NCBI GenBank assembly: GCA_022376925.1
Contig: JAIOJX010000005.1
Span: 7,592,501 to 7,656,500 of the forward strand
Direction of reading: 5' to 3'
DNA from: Tragulus kanchil
Taxonomy: Eukaryota > Chordata > Mammalia > Artiodactyla > Tragulidae
DNA length: 64,000 nt
A model generated the notes under the pieces. It saw only the letters and a list, made by a program, of their open reading frames with translations. It did not search any database and was not told the origin of the DNA. The position numbers and the translations under genes are program-made. Shown one piece after another: positions 1-42,724 of this stretch. Position 1 is the stretch's first letter. Every line of letters starts with the position of its first letter.

Positions 1-610
1 ACCTTGAAGAGGAAAAACTTACAACTGAAGACAAGACATGGAACTTGGAGGATCTGTGTTCAAGTTTATTCACAATACTGATAAAAATGTCATGATCCTT
101 TTCGCCTTATTTTTAAAGTATGGCTACAATCTGAACTGAAGTATGTAAGGGAAGGTGATGATTCCATCCCATGAAACTCATAGATATATATTTTTTTTAG
201 CTTTTACGGGTTTTTTTTCTAAAAAAAAAAGTTTTTAATTTTGTTGTTGTTGTTGATTTGTTGGATTTTTAAAAAAAGGTTCACAACCTTGGGCAGAACT
301 TTTCTTGGCTGGCTTCACGGCCTGTTCTGTTCTCTTAGGCTCCACGCGGGGTCAAAGGGAGTGGGTGCTGATGGGGGAAGTCGGGGCCGGGGCCTGAGGG
401 GTCGCTCCTCTCGCCGTGCAACGAGGTCCCCGGGCCCCCAAGACTGCGGACCGAAGGCGGCGGCAGCGGCAGCGGCAGCAGTAGCAGCAGAGGGGGGTCG
501 CTGACCCCGGAGCTGTCACCTGCCGCGGTGGGCGGTGGGGGGACACGGGAGGCAGGTGGAGGTGGCCGAGTGGGTGGGCGCGCGGCAGGGGGCGGGGCGG
601 GAGGAGAGCC
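1..610 (-). other. TFAP2A: TFAP2A 3' UTR (partial or complete)
   Basis: This is the sequence 3' of the TFAP2A stop codon on the minus strand. It contains an imperfect CTG/CCG-rich trinucleotide run (about 457-491), long T and A runs (about 190-260), a variant poly(A) hexamer ATTAAA on the minus strand at 239-234, and a canonical AATAAA at 70-65. Which hexamer is used, and whether the UTR continues past the window edge, cannot be decided here. Confidence 0.6.
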
Positions 611-30791
<30,181 letters not shown>

Positions 30792-31524
30792 CGCGGCTCG
30801 GCGCTCCTGGCGACGGGTCCCCGCCGGGCATGGGCTGTAGGGCTCGGCCGGGCCCGCTCCCTGGAATCGCTTAGGCAAATCCTCCTTTTTTACCTGCTCA
30901 CCAACATCTCACCTGGTCATAAAGAGCTGGGTTGCTACCTGCCGACGCATGCGCGCTAGCCCAGGAATTCGCTCCGCCAGCCCTCGTCCCAGCGCCTCGC
31001 AGAGCTGACCTGGGAAGTGATGGATTTATAGCCGCGGCAATCTTGCCATCAGCTCCAGCTTTTCCCAACAGCCCCAACCCGCTTTCCCGGTCAGTCCGTG
31101 GCCGGAGAACCGAGGCAAAGTCTGCTGGAGTGTTCTGGGGACCACGCGAGGCTGGCTCGGTGTGCTTTCGCACTCACGCATTGGGGGCATCTCCACGCTC
31201 GCCCCTGGGCTCGCTTCCCCTTCGGCCCCCCTAGGCGGGGTGGGAGAAGGGCCAGACCCGGAGACTAGGCCCGCCGCGTAGAGGCCGCCCACCTGGAGGC
31301 AGCCGGTGGGGCCCGATCCTGGTCCCGGCCTCCCCACCCGCCCCCAGGTTCAGCCTGGCGGATGCGGTCAGGGCTGCCTCGGCGGCGGGTCTCTGATCGG
31401 AGTGTTTTTCTCAGTGGGTGAAGGCGATCACGAGTCGGTTTCATTTCTGGCCTTCAGGTTTAGTCCCCTCCCTCCGCGGAGAGCCAAACACGCGCGCGCA
31501 CCCACACACGCATTTGCACACTCA

Positions 31525-33700
31525 CACACTTACATTTCCATTTAAAGTCCACCCGGTCTGTCTTCTCACTTTGGGGATCCCCCTCCGCTCCCCCACTCCG
31601 CGGTGGCTGCCGGGCTCTTCAGTCTTCGCACTCAAACTTTTTCAAGGGAGGAGGGGGCGTCGGTGGTTCTGGACTGGGCAACCGAGGTTTGAGCTGGGGG
31701 TGGCTTTCCCATGACTGATAAAATCACTCAAATGATTTCACCGCTGCTTCTAATTAGAAGGGACCTTTAAAGAAGCCACGGGATTCGGGGCTCCCGAGGA
31801 GCTCACCTGCTCAGGAGCCACACCTGGCCGGGAGGGAGGGATGGGGAAGGAGTGGAGTCTCGGTCCCCGCTGGCCGCGCCGCAGGGCCGGCCCCGTATTG
31901 GCCTGGGACTCCGGGGTCGAGGCCCAGTTGCTTTCCCAGGCTGCCATCGCCGGGACCAACAGAGAAAAAAAGGACCGGTTTCAAGCCACCTTCTCCAACG
32001 TGTCAGGCAAATGTGGGCGAAAGGTCAGCTCTGCTCCGAGGAGGCGAGGGGGCTTATCGCCACACCTGTCTCCCCTTCCAGTCACCCCGCGGAAGCCTCT
32101 TTCCGGGTGGCCCTCCGCCCAGGCCTTGCACCCTGCCGGCCTTCCTAAGGATGGTTTATCGCCCCGGCATATTAATAATCGTCCCTGGGATGCGGGACTT
32201 TCATCGCGCACCGATTCTCTAGTTGACTGGAAACTTTCTTGGACCAGCCTTAGAACTTTGCTCAACAAGTCTGGGTATTGTTTCTGGGTGTTTTTTTTTT
32301 TTTTTTTCCAGCGAATTTTAAATAACTTAAATTAGGGTGTACTTAACCCATTCCCGTCTACCTTTAACCTCTTCGGGTTTTTCCCGCCGGTCAAAATAGT
32401 TTGGGAAATCCGACTTTTCCTAGTGCAGAACACATACAGAACCTCTTTATCTCTAAGAGATTCCGGGGGATGCTGTGCGCCTTTAAAAATGAGCCTAGGG
32501 TCAGGCCGGGTATCCTGGCTTCTCCTCTTAGGCGTGAAAGAGCTGGAGGGACCTAGAACCCGGCTCCTGGGCCAGCCCAAGCCGGGGCCTTTAAAAATGC
32601 ATATCCCGGAGCCCCCCCCCCCAAAAATTTCACACTTTACATTTCCATTTAAAGTCCACGGTCTGTCTTCTCACTTTGGGGATCCCCCTCCGCTCCCCCA
32701 CTCCGCGGTGGCTGCCGGGCTCTTCAGTCTTCGCACTCAAACTTTTTCAAGGGAGGAGGGGGCGTCGGTGGTTCTGGACTGGGCAACCGAGGTTTGAGCT
32801 GGGGGTGGCTTTCCCATGACTGATAAAATCACTCAAATGATTTCACCGCTGCTTCTAATTAGAAGGGACCTTTAAAGAAGCCACGGGATTCGGGGCTCCC
32901 GAGGAGCTCACCTGCTCAGGAGCCACACCTGGCCGGGAGGGAGGGATGGGGAAGGAGTGGAGTCTCGGTCCCCGCTGGCCGCGCCGCAGGGCCGGCCCCG
33001 TATTGGCCTGGGACTCCGGGGTCGAGGCCCAGTTGCTTTCCCAGGCTGCCATCGCCGGGACCAACAGAGAAAAAAAGGACCGGTTTCAAGCCACCTTCTC
33101 CAACGTGTCAGGCAAATGTGGGCGAAAGGTCAGCTCTGCTCCGAGGAGGCGAGGGGGCTTATCGCCACACCTGTCTCCCCTTCCAGTCACCCCGCGGAAG
33201 CCTCTTTCCGGGTGGCCCTCCGCCCAGGCCTTGCACCCTGCCGGCCTTCCTAAGGATGGTTTATCGCCCCGGCATATTAATAATCGTCCCTGGGATGCGG
33301 GACTTTCATCGCGCACCGATTCTCTAGTTGACTGGAAACTTTCTTGGACCAGCCTTAGAACTTTGCTCAACAAGTCTGGGTATTGTTTCTGGGTGTTTTT
33401 TTTTTTTTTTTTCCAGCGAATTTTAAATAACTTAAATTAGGGTGTACTTAACCCATTCCCGTCTACCTTTAACCTCTTCGGCTTTTTCCAGCCGGTCAAA
33501 ATAGTTTGGGGAAATCCGACTTTTTCCTAGTGCAGAACACATACAGAACCTCTTTATCTCTAAGAGATTCCGGGGGGGGGGATGCTGTGCGCCTTTAAAA
33601 AATGAGCCTAGGGTCAGGCCCGGGTATCCTGGCTTCTCCCTCTTAGGCGTGAAAGAGCTGGAGGGACCTAGAACCCGGCTCCCTGGGCCAGCCCAAGCCG
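31525..33700. repeat. Tandem duplication 9 (31525-32584 / 32631-33700)
   Basis: Direct copies offset 1,105-1,116 bp, with 46 bp of junction sequence at 32585-32630 that ends in C and A runs. The copies differ by substitutions and G/T-run indels near their 3' ends (around 32380-32580 against 33480-33695). Confidence 0.94.
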
Positions 33701-34175
33701 AGGAAGGACTCTCGGGCGGGTGCTAGGGCCGAGATGGAACCGAAGAGTGCCAGCTTAGCTACTCTGGGGGGCTTGGGAAGGGAAGCAAAGCAGCGAGTGT
33801 GCTCAGGAGCGAAAACCAGCGGCAGTGCAGGGATTACCTGGAAGGGAGCGGCACAATGTGGAAAGGAAGCGGCCCAGGCCTTGGGCCTGAGGGCCACTGG
33901 GTCCGCTGGCATGCCTGGGGCAGGGACCAGGGTCGGGGCAGGGGAGAGATGGGGGAGGGACTCGAGGAATCCGAGAGAGGCCGGGAGCTAGAATTGAGCT
34001 CTGGAGTACGATCCCTTGGGGGTCCAAACGCAGCTTCGTCGTTTACATTTACCCGTTGCGTGATCCAAGCAAGTTACTAAACTTGTCTGCACCTCCATTT
34101 GCCCACTTGTCAAATGGGAAGCGTGCTGTGAGACTTCACGAGGAGAGTGGACGCCAAGCTCTTGGCAAGGCGTGC

Positions 34176-36375
34176 ACGTGGTGCGCCAGAGGCTGCCGAG
34201 GCTGCCCAGGCTGCCCAAGGGCGCCCAACCCCGCCCCAGGCCCCACCCTCTCAGAGCTCAGGACCGGCTCGCTTCTGGTTGTTGTCTGCGCCATGGCTCC
34301 TTCCTTAGGCGCGCCTCAGCCAGACGTGGTGGCCAGCCGCGCCTCCTGCGCCTTTCCGCTCGGAAGCCTCCTCTTCCCTCCCCCTCGCTTCCCAGGCACC
34401 TGCTTCGCCCTGCAGGGCCTTTCTCCACCTCGGCCTCCTCGGTAGCTCCGAACTAGCCTTATTCTGCCGCCTCCGGGAGGGAGGGGCCCTGAGGGTCGTG
34501 GAGCAGGGGGACACCTCCCAGCTTCATCCAGCGGCCAAGCCTCAGTCGGCCTCCCTAAGGGGCCAGGTGTGCCCAGTGCCGGGGCAGGCCCACGGCCACT
34601 AACTGCTTTGGGCGACCGTTGCAGCACCAAGCAACCTGCAGAACGCGGCCTCAGGCCTCTTGCAAATCAGAGAGAACTTCGGTTCCTCTCTCCCTCTCTC
34701 TCTTCCTCTCTCTCTCTTTGCCGGGTTAGGGGAGGGATATCAGCAGGAATGCCCTTCCCCCTCCTGGCGCTGCTACCACAAAGCAGGTTCCGCCGCTAAC
34801 AGATCCTGGGATTCTCAGCCCAATCTGGAACTTTTCTGTGCGCCGCTCAGTGCTGGCGCCCTGAGCTTCTGAAAGAAGCGGGCTGACTTGGTGTCAGATT
34901 GCAGCGAGCTCCTCGGTCAGGTAATGCTGAACTCAGGTTCTCTGAGGCCCCTGGTGCCCCGCGAGGGCTGGCGGGGTGAGATCTGTTTCGAGCCAGTAAT
35001 GTCTGCTCCCAGCTCCCTCACCCCCAAACTTACGCCAGGGCAGTCTTTCCCTCGGGGCAAAAGTCCTCCTGGAAGAAGATTCACTCCACCCCAGAACAGC
35101 AGGAATCTTCCCGCCTTTTCACTCGTCATCAAGTGCCAACCCCCCAGGGCCCCCGTTGAGGCTCCTTAAGGGATTTGGACATCTAGACCTGAGCAATGGG
35201 TTATCTCGGAAGTTCACACCCGCGGGGGCGGGCTTGTCCTCCCCCTCAGAGGAATCCCTCCATTGCCCATTAAGGGCGCGCCTCCAAGCTCCAGCGACGT
35301 GGTGCGCCAGAGGCTGCCGAGGCTGCCCAGGCTGCCCAAGGGCGCCCAACCCCGCCCCAGGCCCCACCCTCTCAGAGCTCAGGACCGGCTCGCTTCTGGT
35401 TGTTGTCTGCGCCATGGCTCCTTCCTTAGGCGCGCCTCAGCCAGACGTGGTGGCCAGCCGCGCCTCCTGCGCCTTTCCGCTCGGAAGCCTCCTCTTCCCT
35501 CCCCCTCGCTTCCCAGGCACCTGCTTCGCCCTACAGGGCCTTTCTCCACCTCGGCCTCCTCGGTAGCTCCGAACTAGCCTTATTCTGCCGCCTCCGGGAG
35601 GAGGGCCCTGAGGGTCGTGGAGCAGGGGGACACCTCCCAGCTTCATCCAGCGGCCAAGCCTCAGTCGGCCTCCCTAAGGGGCCAGGTGTGCCCAGTGCCG
35701 GGGCAGGCCCACGGCCACTAACTGCTTTGGGCGACCGTTGCAGCACCAAGCAACCTGCAGAACGCGGCCTCAGGCCTCTTGCAAATCAGAGAGAACTTCG
35801 GTTCCTCTCTCCCTCTCTCTCTTCCTCTCTCTCTCTTTGCCGGGTTAGGGGAGGGATATCAGCAGGAATGCCCTTCCCCCTCCTGGCGCTGCTACCACAA
35901 AGCAGGTTCCGCCGCTAACAGATCCTGGGATTCTCAGCCCAATCTGGAACTTTTCTGTGCGCCGCTCAGTGCTGGCGCCCTGAGCTTCTGAAAGAAGCGG
36001 GCTGACTTGGTGTCAGATTGCAGCGAGCTCCTCGGTCAGGTAATGCTGAACTCAGGTTCTCTGAGGCCCCTGGTGCCCCGCGAGGGCTGGCGGGGTGAGA
36101 TCTGTTTCGAGCCAGTAATGTCTGCTCCCAGCTCCCTCACCCCCAAACTTACGCCAGGGCAGTCTTTCCCTCGGGGCAAAAGTCCTCCTGGAAGAAGATT
36201 CACTCCACCCCAGAACAGCAGGAATCTTCCCGCCTTTTCACTCGTCATCAAGTGCCAACCCCCCAGGGCCCCCGTTGAGGCTCCTTAAGGGATTTGGACA
36301 TCTAGACCTGAGCAATGGGTTATCTCGGAAGTTCACACCCGCGGGGGCGGGCTTGTCCTCCCCCTCAGAGGAATC
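34176..36375. repeat. Tandem duplication 10 (34176-35256 / 35297-36375)
   Basis: Direct copies offset 1,119-1,121 bp, separated by 40 bp of unmatched junction sequence (35257-35296). One clear G/A substitution distinguishes the copies (CCTGCAGGG near 34410 against CCTACAGGG near 35530). Confidence 0.94.
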
Positions 36376-37146
36376 TGGAATGTCGGGAGAGAATGAATTC
36401 CCACCCACTGCTCATTGCTCCCCTTCTGCAAAACCTCACCTTTCGGGCCTCGAGGCCTTAGCGAGCCTAATTCAGCTTGGGGTCTTCCCGAGTTCCCTCC
36501 GAGGATAAACTGGGACTCGGGCTGAACGGCGAAGGAGAGGACTGGACCACTCAGGGGGAAAGGAGGAAGTAACTGAGCCGCGTCTTGCCTTTCCAGGATC
36601 TGAGGCCTTCACCTTCCGCCAATTCCCCGCTCCAGCTCAGGAAAGCCCGCTCAAACCTCCAGCTGGACTAAGGTTACCAGTAAACCACAGAAGAAAGAAG
36701 CCAACCCTCTTACCATTGGTGCCCCGGGAGAATGCAGAAAGGCAGCCGACCTGCGCCCTCCGCGGCACCTCCAGGCGCGCCCTTTCAGCTGGGAGTTCTT
36801 GGAGCCCTGGATACAGAAGGCCTGAGGTGTGCAGCAAGCCAGAAGGCCCAGCGGCCGAGAGACTGGAGATGCCCTGGAGGCCGGAGGATTGCAACTGCGC
36901 TCGGTGCGCCCCCAGCCACGCGCAGCCCGGGTCCCTCCCGGCCCGCGGCGACAGGTGCAGCCACAGCCTCCGCCGCCCGCCGTGCCAGGGCGGCCGCCGC
37001 GCACTGGTGCGGAACCACTATCGGAACGAGTTTGCGCTTCTGTTTACAAAGCAATCCTGGCATCAAAAGAGGAACAAAATCACCACTTATCACACCCTGT
37101 CATAAAGTAATCTGCCCCGAGGGAAACCCTAGCGAAGAAGCCCGCG

Positions 37147-37184
<38 letters not shown>

Positions 37185-38247
37185 GCGGGTCGGGGGCAGG
37201 GGCGAGCGCAAGGAAAGGGGAACTCTCAAACTCTTTTCCAGGGATGATCGCTTGGACACCTCCAGGCCAGGGAAATAGACGGTAGTGGAGGACTGGCATG
37301 CGGAACCGCAGGCTGGGGCCAGATCGCCTTCTTGACACTTTGGAATCCCTCCATCTGCCTGGCCCCTCCTCCAATGTCTGCTTTTCTGGTGTCTTCCAAG
37401 ACGCTCCTGAGCAATTGGGTTTATCTCGGAAGTTCACACCCGCGGGGGCGGGCTTGTCCTCCCCCTCAGAGGAATCTGGAATGTCGGGAGAGAATGAATT
37501 CCCACCCACTGCTCATTGCTCCCCTTCTGCAAAACCTCACCTTTCGGGCCTCGAGGCCTTAGCGAGCCTAATTCAGCTTGGGGTCTTCCCGAGTTCCCTC
37601 CGAGGATAAACTGGGACTCGGGCTGAACGGCGAAGGAGAGGACTGGACCACTCAGGGGGAAAGGAGGAAGTAACTGAGCCGCGTCTTGCCTTTCCAGGAT
37701 CTGAGGCCTTCACCTTCCGCCAATTCCCCGCTCCAGCTCAGGAAAGCCCGCTCAAACCTCCAGCTGGACTAAGGTTACCAGTAAACCACAGAAGAAAGAA
37801 GCCAACCCTCTTACCATTGGTGCCCCGGGAGAATGCAGAAAGGCAGCCGACCTGCGCCCTCCGCGGCACCTCCAGGCGCGCCCTTTCAGCTGGGAGTTCT
37901 TGGAGCCCTGGATACAGAAGGCCTGAGGTGTGCAGCAAGCCAGAAGGCCCAGCGGCCGAGAGACTGGAGATGCCCTGGAGGCCGGAGGATTGCAACTGCG
38001 CTCGGTGCGCCCCCAGCCACGCGCAGCCCGGGTCCCTCCCGGCCCGCGGCGACAGGTGCAGCCACAGCCTCCGCCGCCCGCCGTGCCAGGGCGGCCGCCG
38101 CGCACTGGTGCGGAACCACTATCGGAACGAGTTTGCGCTTCTGTTTACAAAGCAATCCTGGCATCAAAAGAGGAACAAAATCACCACTTATCACACCCTG
38201 TCATAAAGTAATCTGCCCCGAGGGAAACCCTAGCGAAGAAGCCCGCG

Positions 38248-38285
<38 letters not shown>

Positions 38286-38509
38286 GCGGGTCGGGGGCAG
38301 GGGCGAGCGCAAGGAAAGGGGAACTCTCCAACTCTTTTCCAGGGATGATCGCTTGGACACCTCCAGGCCAGGGAAATAGACGGTAGTGGAGGACTGGCAT
38401 GCGGGAACCGCAGGCTGGGGCCAGATCGCCTTCTTGACACTTTGGAATCCCTCCATCTGCCTGGCCCCTCCTCCAATGTCTGCTTTTCTGGTGTCTTCCA
38501 AGACGCTCC
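36308..38509. repeat. Tandem duplication 11 (36308-37406 / 37407-38509)
   Basis: Direct copies offset 1,101 bp, each with a (GT)n tract (37147-37180; 38248-38281). The first 65 bp also end duplication 10, so they occur three times. The junction is clean except for small T insertions. Confidence 0.95.
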
Positions 38510-39612
38510 AACCCCCACCCACACACAAACAGACGAGCAGAGGAGAAAAAGTGCCTTCTCAGAAACTTCAAGGTCCCTTCCCGTGGCTTTCTCCCACAGA
38601 GGGAATGCACAGCCCAAAGAATAGTTTTCAGGAGTTCCTAAGAGGGTCGGGGGAGGTTCTGATCCCCTTCACCCTTTCACACCACCATATTCCCCATGCA
38701 CTTCTTCCTGGATGGAGGGAGGGTTAGGGACAGGAAAGTTAAGTACCTGCCAAATGGCTAGGAAAGGCAGAAGTCTTGGGGAGTGATAATCCCCATCCTT
38801 TGGGTTATTATCTCCATCCCCGCCTAGATGGGGTGAGAAAACCTGAAAGCAGCCAAACCCATTCACAGCAGGGATCCTGTGGGGCTCCTCTGGGGTGCAG
38901 GCACCTCTGCTTATCTTGCTGCCTTTCCACAGGGTGTCCAGAACAAGCTTTCCCATGCTCACCCGGACCCTTCAGTCTTGGTATTATTGATTCAGCATAA
39001 TATGGCCAGAGTCTGGGTTTGTGCTTGAGCGATCCTGGACCTCCAATACCACGCTCTGACTCTTCTAAGGGTGAGTGAGATTTCCCCTGCAGCCAGTAAC
39101 ATGGCAGGCCAGCCTTGGCCCATTGGGATGCACTGCCTATGACCCAGCTTGAATTGGGAACTCATCCTCCACGAATCCCGACTGAGAAGTCTGCCATGAG
39201 TAACTCTCCAATTTAGCTCCTCATGGAAGATCCCGAGCCCCAGTTGTTGATGAGGCTTCCATACAGTACAGGCAGAATCATCAATGTTATCATTTGCGTT
39301 TTTAAGGCCTTAGGGAGAATTGTTTCATCCTTCATAATCAGTGTATGGTTGAGGAAGGTGGACATTCAACATTGTGCTGCATCACGGCAAAACATCTGTA
39401 AAGGAAAGGATTTTCCTTTCCAGAGGCAGGGGATGGGGCCCCAAAGCCAGCCAAGTCACCAAGAAGATAATTTCTCCCGGACTGTGTGAGGTAAAGGATG
39501 ATTTAAGACAGTGGCGTTCGAACTTGGCTGTATGTTAGAATCTCCTAACGTGTGTTAAATCCTGATGCCTAAGTGGCACCCAAATCATGTGAATCAGAAC
39601 TTTGGGGCGTAG

Positions 39613-39816
39613 GTGGTGGTGGTGGTGATTTAGTTGCTAAGTCCTGTCTAACTCTTTGTGACCCCATGGACTGCAGCCTGCCAGGCTCCTCTATCCATGG
39701 GATTCTCCAGGCCAGAATACTGGAATGGGTTGCTATGGCCTTCTCCGGGAGCTCTTCCTGACCCAGGGACTGCATTGGCAGGCGAATCCTTCCCCACTGA
39801 GCCCCCAGGGAAGCCC
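39613..39816 (-). mobile_element. Bov-tA / BOV-A type SINE
   Basis: The plus strand reads GACCCCATGGACTGCAGCC ... CCAGGGAAGCCC, the reverse complement of the ruminant tRNA-derived Bov-tA SINE, so the element is on the minus strand. A (GGT)n run abuts its tail side at 39613-39628. It is diagnostic of a ruminant genome. Confidence 0.9.
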
Positions 39817-40537
39817 ATTCTGAGGGTAGGACCCAACCACAAATAGATTTTAAAGCATCTGGGGTGACAGCACTGTGTAACCAAATTTGAGAACGAATTG
39901 CGTGGACAGTGGACCAGGGATCGGCCAGATAGCATCACCTAGGAACTTATAGAAATGCCAATTCTCAGGGCTCCACTGAGCACTCCGGGGGAGGGGCAGC
40001 CAGGCGCGGCAGCCGGCCCTGCCAAGGGCGCTGGAGCAGACTTAGACGTGAGACCCACAGGCCTAGGGAAATGGGTGCCTCTCTCGGAGGCAGAGTTTGG
40101 GGGGTGATTTTCCAATTCGCAGCCATTTTTACATCTTCGGCCTTGAGAAAAACTTGAGACATCAACTTTCACCTGCCCTGATCTTTGGGAAAACAGGGCA
40201 CGTCCCAGTCCTAGGGTATGGTGAGGTGTGACTCTCTCAAGCTACTGGCATTAGACTTTACCAGTTTTAAAACCAAGGGCAACATCAAAACCCAGCGCTC
40301 GCTGCCTCCCACCCCGCGCCCTCCGCTTCTCTCGGCGGCTTTGGCCGTTTTCTCGGGATCCAGGCTTAGATGCACACCTGAGTGTTTCGTGGGGTCAGAT
40401 GTGACTCTCAGCTCTGGCTTCCTCTGGTTTTTCGCCAGAACCACTTCTTCCCTCGTCCACCCCTTCTCTCCCAGCTCCCCAACTCCTCAAACCCTACTTG
40501 ATGTTGTCAGTTTCACTCGCTCAGGCCACGTGCGAGT

Positions 40538-42724
40538 CCTCTGAAACTCCAGTCCAAGAAAAAAGCGAGACTCCCCCGGTGGCCGGCTTCCGCCCGCGTC
40601 TGGGGAGGGACACCTCTGCTCTCCGCACCCTCCTACCCCCAGACTCCGCGCGTTGAGTTTGCAGATCAAAGACACACCCAAAGGCAGCGTCCTAGCGCCT
40701 CCCCAAGCAGCCCAGAGGGCAAATTCGAGGTAGCTGAACCCAAAGTGAGCTGGGCTAGCTGGGGAGCGGCTCTGGGGCGGTCCTGGCTGCCGGCGAGCGC
40801 GCCCAGCCCTCGGGGCTTCACCCGCCGCAATCCTTGGGGCCCTGAAATCTAGAGGAGGGTGTGTGTCCGGGTAGGGCCTGGCCGCTCTTCGGGCTACATC
40901 CACGTGTCTTTTCTTGTAAATTCAACCGGGGAAACAGGTGGGCGTTGCAGCGCGGCAGCGCAAGGGGACGCGCGGGGGCTGCGGGCGAGGCGCGCGCTCA
41001 GGCTCCGGTCGCCGCAGCCGCCGCCCCTCCCGGGGACGAGGGGCGCCCCACCCGGAGGACAGTGCCCGCTGCGTGCGGGCCCCGGCCCGGAGGGTTCTCA
41101 GGCGCCGGGTGGGCCGGGGCGGGGAGTCGAAGGGGCTCCTGCCCATTCAGAATTTAGCGGCGGGTGGAGACAGAGCGTCTCCTAAGCCGCTGCAAGTCTC
41201 CTGGAAGTCCGGGGAGGAAGCCTGAGCCTTTCTGCTTCTGCTGAGCCCGGCCGTGCCGCGGGCTTTGGCCCCGTTTCGTTGGCGCAGGCCCTTCAATGTA
41301 AGGACCGCTCCCGGGAGTGGTCCCGGGTGGTGGATCGACTTAGACGAGGCTCCGCTTCCTTTCAGTTTGTCCAAGTTGCCTGACGGCGGGACAGACTGAA
41401 ATGCAGGCTCTTAAGACGTTTCTCAACGATCTGTGGCTTGAATTTAGCCGTGCGCGGTGAGGCCTTGAAAAGGCGGAGCCCACCCTCCTTTTCCGCCTTC
41501 CTCAAGGAAGCTCCCGACGAGGACAGCAGACCCACCGCTTTTTCAAGGGACCACACGCTTTAACAGAGCAAACGTCGGGTGCCGTTAAAACCTGCCGGGT
41601 GTCCCTGTCTTGAGGTCTTGTGAGTTCTTACCTCTGAAACTCCAGTCCAAGAAAAAAGCGAGACTCCCCCGGTGGCCGGCTTCCGCCCGCGTCTGGGGAG
41701 GGACACCTCTGCTCTCCGCACCCTCCTACCCCCAGACTCCGCGCGTTGAGTTTGCAGATCAAAGACACACCCAAAGGCAGCGTCCTAGCGCCTCCCCAAG
41801 CAGCCCAGAGGGCAAATTCGAGGTAGCTGAACCCAAAGTGAGCTGGGCTAGCTGGGGAGCGGCTCTGGGGCGGTCCTGGCTGCCGGCGAGCGCGCCCAGC
41901 CCTCGGGGCTTCACCCGCCGCAATCCTTGGGGCCCTGAAATCTAGAGGAGGGTGTGTGTCCGGGTAGGGCCTGGCCGCTCTTCGGGCTACATCCACGTGT
42001 CTTTTCTTGTAAATTCAACCGGGGAAACAGGTGGGCGTTGCAGCGCGGCAGCGCAAGGGGACGCGCGGGGGCTGCGGGCGAGGCGCGCGCTCAGGCTCCG
42101 GTCGCCGCAGCCGCCGCCCCTCCCGGGGACGAGGGGCGCCCCACCCGGAGGACAGTGCCCGCTGCGTGCGGGCCCCGGCCCGGAGGGTTCTCAGGCGCCG
42201 GGTGGGCCGGGGGCGGGGAGTCGAAGGGGCTCCTGCCCATTCAGAATTTAGCGGCGGGTGGAGACAGAGCGTCTCCTAAGCCGCTGCAAGTCTCCTGGAA
42301 GTCCGGGGAGGAAGCCTGAGCCTTTCTGCTTCTGCTGAGCCCGGCCGTGCCGCGGGCTTTGGCCCCGTTTCGTTGGCGCAGGCCCTTCAATGTAAGGACC
42401 GCTCCCGGGAGTGGTCCCGGGTGGTGGATCGACTTAGACGAGGCTCCGCTTCCTTTCAGTTTGTCCAAGTTGCCTGACGGCGGGACAGACTGAAATGCAG
42501 GCTCTTAAGACGTTTCTCAACGATCTGTGGCTTGAATTTAGCCGTGCGCGGTGAGGCCTTGAAAAGGCGGAGCCCACCCTCCTTTTCCGCCTTCCTCAAG
42601 GAAGCTCCCGACGAGGACAGCAGACCCACCGCTTTTTCAAGGGACCACACGCTTTAACAGAGCAAACGTCGGGTGCCGTTAAAACCTGCCGGGTGTCCCT
42701 GTCTTGAGGTCTTGTGAGTTCTTA
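40538..42724. repeat. Tandem duplication 12 (40538-41630 / 41631-42724)
   Basis: Direct copies offset 1,093-1,094 bp with a clean junction, covering a CpG island. They are almost identical; one G insertion distinguishes GGGCCGGGGC near 41110 from the copy near 42205. Confidence 0.95.
40560..41340. promoter_or_regulatory. Distal CpG island upstream of TFAP2A (duplicated at 41653-42434)
   Basis: GC- and CpG-rich block about 10 kb 5' of exon 1c (about 6 kb after collapse), with a palindromic CACGTG just outside it at 40527-40532 and another CACGTG near 40900. It could be a promoter for an unannotated non-coding transcript or a distal regulatory CpG island. No exon structure can be read from it. 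Confidence 0.45.

Larger units (their letters stand above)
30987..39612. other. Upstream non-coding region, GC-rich and SINE-free
   Basis: Holds tandem duplications 9-11 and CpG-rich patches (about 33.7-34.5, 36.7-37.0 and 37.8-38.1 kb). There are short T/C runs near 34,690-34,722 (repeated near 35,810-35,841) and (GT)n runs at 37,147-37,180 and 38,248-38,281. No open frame resembles a known protein. Regulatory function is plausible from its position beside a developmental gene but is not shown. Confidence 0.7.

Noticed and set aside
40859..41225. Overlapping 95-121-codon frames in the distal CpG island
   Set aside because: Arg/Gly/Pro-rich frames in several registers at once, which is typical of CpG islands.
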